DNA of 64,000 nt, from contig MGVC01000071.1 of NCBI GenBank assembly GCA_001800285.1, positions 29,642 to 93,641 of the forward strand, in the 5' to 3' direction. The position numbers and the translations under genes are program-made. Within the stretch, counting starts at the first letter, position 1, and each line of letters opens with the position of its first letter. The stretch is from Elusimicrobia bacterium RIFOXYA2_FULL_39_19. GTDB taxonomy: Bacteria > Elusimicrobiota > Endomicrobiia > CG1-02-37-114 > XYA2-FULL-39-19. This document shows, piece by piece, positions 62,855-64,000 of this stretch. The notes below the pieces were generated by a model. It saw only the letters and a list, made by a program, of their open reading frames with translations, was not told the origin of the DNA and did not search any database.

Positions 62855-63580
62855 ATGCTTTCAAAGGTAGTTACTACTTCCGACTTCCCACTTATGATTT
62901 ACGGTTTTTATTACCATTATGATTCACTGGGTTCGATGAGTGCAGTAACCAACTCAAGCGGAACCGTGACTAACACCTACAGATACGACCCTTTCGGAAA
63001 TTTAATGAACAGCACGGGGAAAAACGGCAGGTATTCCTTTGTAGGTGCCTTTGGTGTGGAGAACGATGGAATGAGCGGCCTGTTTCACATGGGTGCCCGC
63101 TATTATGACCCAACCATTGGCCGTTTCATACAGAGAGATTCTGTCCATGGTTTTGTTGATGACCCTTTAACATTGAATAGATATACGTACTGTTCAAATA
63201 ATCCAATTAATTATATAGACCCGAAAGGATTATTTTTCAAAGAATTATGGCGGGGAATAAAGGATGTTACTAGATGGACTAAAATTGAGCAAAAAATCCA
63301 AAGAACAGAAAAAAGAGCAGCTGAATTATCTAAGGAATCAGAAAAAATATTCTCTAGTGAACAAGACGACGCAAAACATATTTGGGTATCAAAGAAATTA
63401 ACAATAGAAGAAGGGCCTGTAATAACTTTATTGGGTGGGGTGTATAAAGAATGGAAAGATTATAGGGACAATGATGATAACACGCATGCTGAACTTACAG
63501 ATTTTATTAGTGATTTAGAAGGTATAAACCTAGGAAACCAGTATTTAAAGGAACAGAAAAGATGCAACCCAAAAGAATAG
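62855..63580 (+). CDS. 5'-truncated RHS core with variable C-terminal tip
   Basis: A 241-aa fragment. Residues about 18-127 are the RHS-associated core that normally ends a protein of >1000 aa: YYHYDSLGSMSAVTNSSG, YRYDPFGN, GLFHMGARYYDPTIGRFIQRD, NRYTYCSNNPINYIDPKGL. After DPKGL comes a ~112-aa unique tip (KELWRGIKDVTRW … DDAKHIWVSKKL … HAELTDFISDLEGINLG). An in-frame stop 24 bases before the ATG shows the rest of the RHS is missing, so this is an orphan core/tip as found in RHS arrays. The tip is probably a toxin-type domain; I do not recognise its activity. Confidence 0.8.
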   Translation: MLSKVVTTSDFPLMIYGFYYHYDSLGSMSAVTNSSGTVTNTYRYDPFGNLMNSTGKNGRYSFVGAFGVENDGMSGLFHMGARYYDPTIGRFIQRDSVHGFVDDPLTLNRYTYCSNNPINYIDPKGLFFKELWRGIKDVTRWTKIEQKIQRTEKRAAELSKESEKIFSSEQDDAKHIWVSKKLTIEEGPVITLLGGVYKEWKDYRDNDDNTHAELTDFISDLEGINLGNQYLKEQKRCNPKE

Positions 63581-64000
63581 TATTATTTTTCATAAATAGT
63601 GTGGTTAAAACATTTTGTATTTTTCTTATACCATTTATAATTATGGTAATAATAAAATTTTTTGAAGGTTTTATAACTAATACATTTTATTTTCCAGATT
63701 GGTTTAATACCAAATATATATTTTATTTCAATTATTTAGTTTTTAGTATTGCCATAATAATTATTACTATTAAATTAAAAGGCCAAAGAATTAAAACGAT
63801 TGTTCTTTGGATTAGTGTATTTATTTGGTTTTTGGATCTCTATATTGGTGAACAAGTTTTTAAGTCCTGGAAAGAGGAAGAAAGAAAGTATATTTCAGGA
63901 ATAGAGATTGGAATGAATGAAGAAAAAGTTGTTGAAAAGTTAGGAAACCCTTTTAGGATGTATTATTCTTCGTCAGCCCCTGTTGATTATTATGTTAAGG
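63562..64000 (+). CDS. Membrane protein with SmpA/BamE-like C-terminal motif (3' end outside window)
   Basis: This ORF is not in the track because it runs off the window. It starts at ATG 63562, overlapping the RHS fragment by 19 bases. About 146 codons are visible. Three hydrophobic segments (FCIFLIPFIIMVIIKFF; FYFNYLVFSIAIIIITI; IVLWISVFIWFLDLYIG) are followed by KSWKEEERKYISGIEIGMNEEKVVEKLGNP, the GMxxxxVxxxLGxP pattern of SmpA/OmlA-like domains. The overlap with an RHS tip makes it a candidate immunity protein. Function is inferred from position only. Confidence 0.7.
   Translation, partial: MQPKRIVLFFINSVVKTFCIFLIPFIIMVIIKFFEGFITNTFYFPDWFNTKYIFYFNYLVFSIAIIIITIKLKGQRIKTIVLWISVFIWFLDLYIGEQVFKSWKEEERKYISGIEIGMNEEKVVEKLGNPFRMYYSSSAPVDYYVK

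Overview
The window is 64 kb of AT-rich bacterial chromosome in which every gene I can support lies on the + strand. Gene content points to a diderm (Gram-negative) bacterium. It has an Mla/MCE lipid transporter, ADP-heptose genes for LPS core, meso-DAP-type MurE, a PorV/PorQ-like outer-membrane protein, FecR and signal-peptide proteins, and a large surface protein with a FlgD/type-IX-like C-terminal domain. Taken with a Bacteroidetes-like ketol-acid reductoisomerase, this suggests a candidate phylum near Elusimicrobiota/Omnitrophota or the FCB group. That placement is inference from gene style and not from a phylogeny.

Layout. 1-11.3 kb: the 3' end of dnaB, alr, an mlaE-mlaF-mlaD set, radA, aroC, aroK, an M24 peptidase, efp, accB, accC. 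11.4-15.3 kb: gmhA and a stand-alone heptose adenylyltransferase, a ThiD2-like protein, thiC, thrB and a small Cys-cluster protein. 15.4-28.9 kb: an amino-acid block (lysC, cimA, ilvD, ilvB, ilvN, ilvC, leuC, a 90-aa protein, leuD, leuB, asd) with psd and pssA inserted. CimA + LeuCD + LeuB + IlvBN + IlvC + IlvD gives a threonine-independent (citramalate) route to isoleucine, lacking only the transaminase; lysC, asd and thrB cover part of the threonine branch.

29-44 kb: a ChbG/YdjC-like deacetylase, then an apparent regulated cell-surface locus: an exported helical protein, an ECF sigma factor, a membrane anti-sigma protein fused to a CBM48-like domain, a ~2780-aa secreted repeat protein behind a perfect TTGACA-N17-TATAAT promoter with an adjacent CRP/FNR-like palindrome, a FecR-domain protein, an outer-membrane-barrel candidate and a PorV/PorQ-like protein, closed by a strong terminator. 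This is the part most likely to be an under-described system.

44-46 kb: an exported protein with two SpoVG-like units, tRNA-Met-type (CAT), tRNA-Val (CAC), a coiled-coil zinc-ribbon protein, and RNase P RNA. 46-57 kb: the dcw cell-wall cluster (mraZ, rsmH, ftsL, ftsI, murE, murF, mraY, murD, ftsW, murG) driven by another perfect promoter carrying 10-bp-spaced MraZ boxes; a structured RNA-like segment sits between murF and mraY. murC/murB/ddl/ftsQAZ do not follow. 57-61 kb: a membrane-embedded spermidine-synthase-like protein and an ATP-cone/uridine-kinase fusion. 61-64 kb: an accessory tail with a RAYT-type HUH transposase bounded by ~21-bp inverted repeats, a TPR membrane protein, a 5'-truncated RHS core with its own C-terminal tip, and an overlapping membrane protein running off the window.

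Limits: all functional calls come from reading the sequence and recognising motifs; no database search or folding program was run. No CRISPR array, rRNA or replication origin was seen. No gap between genes exceeds about 300 bases.
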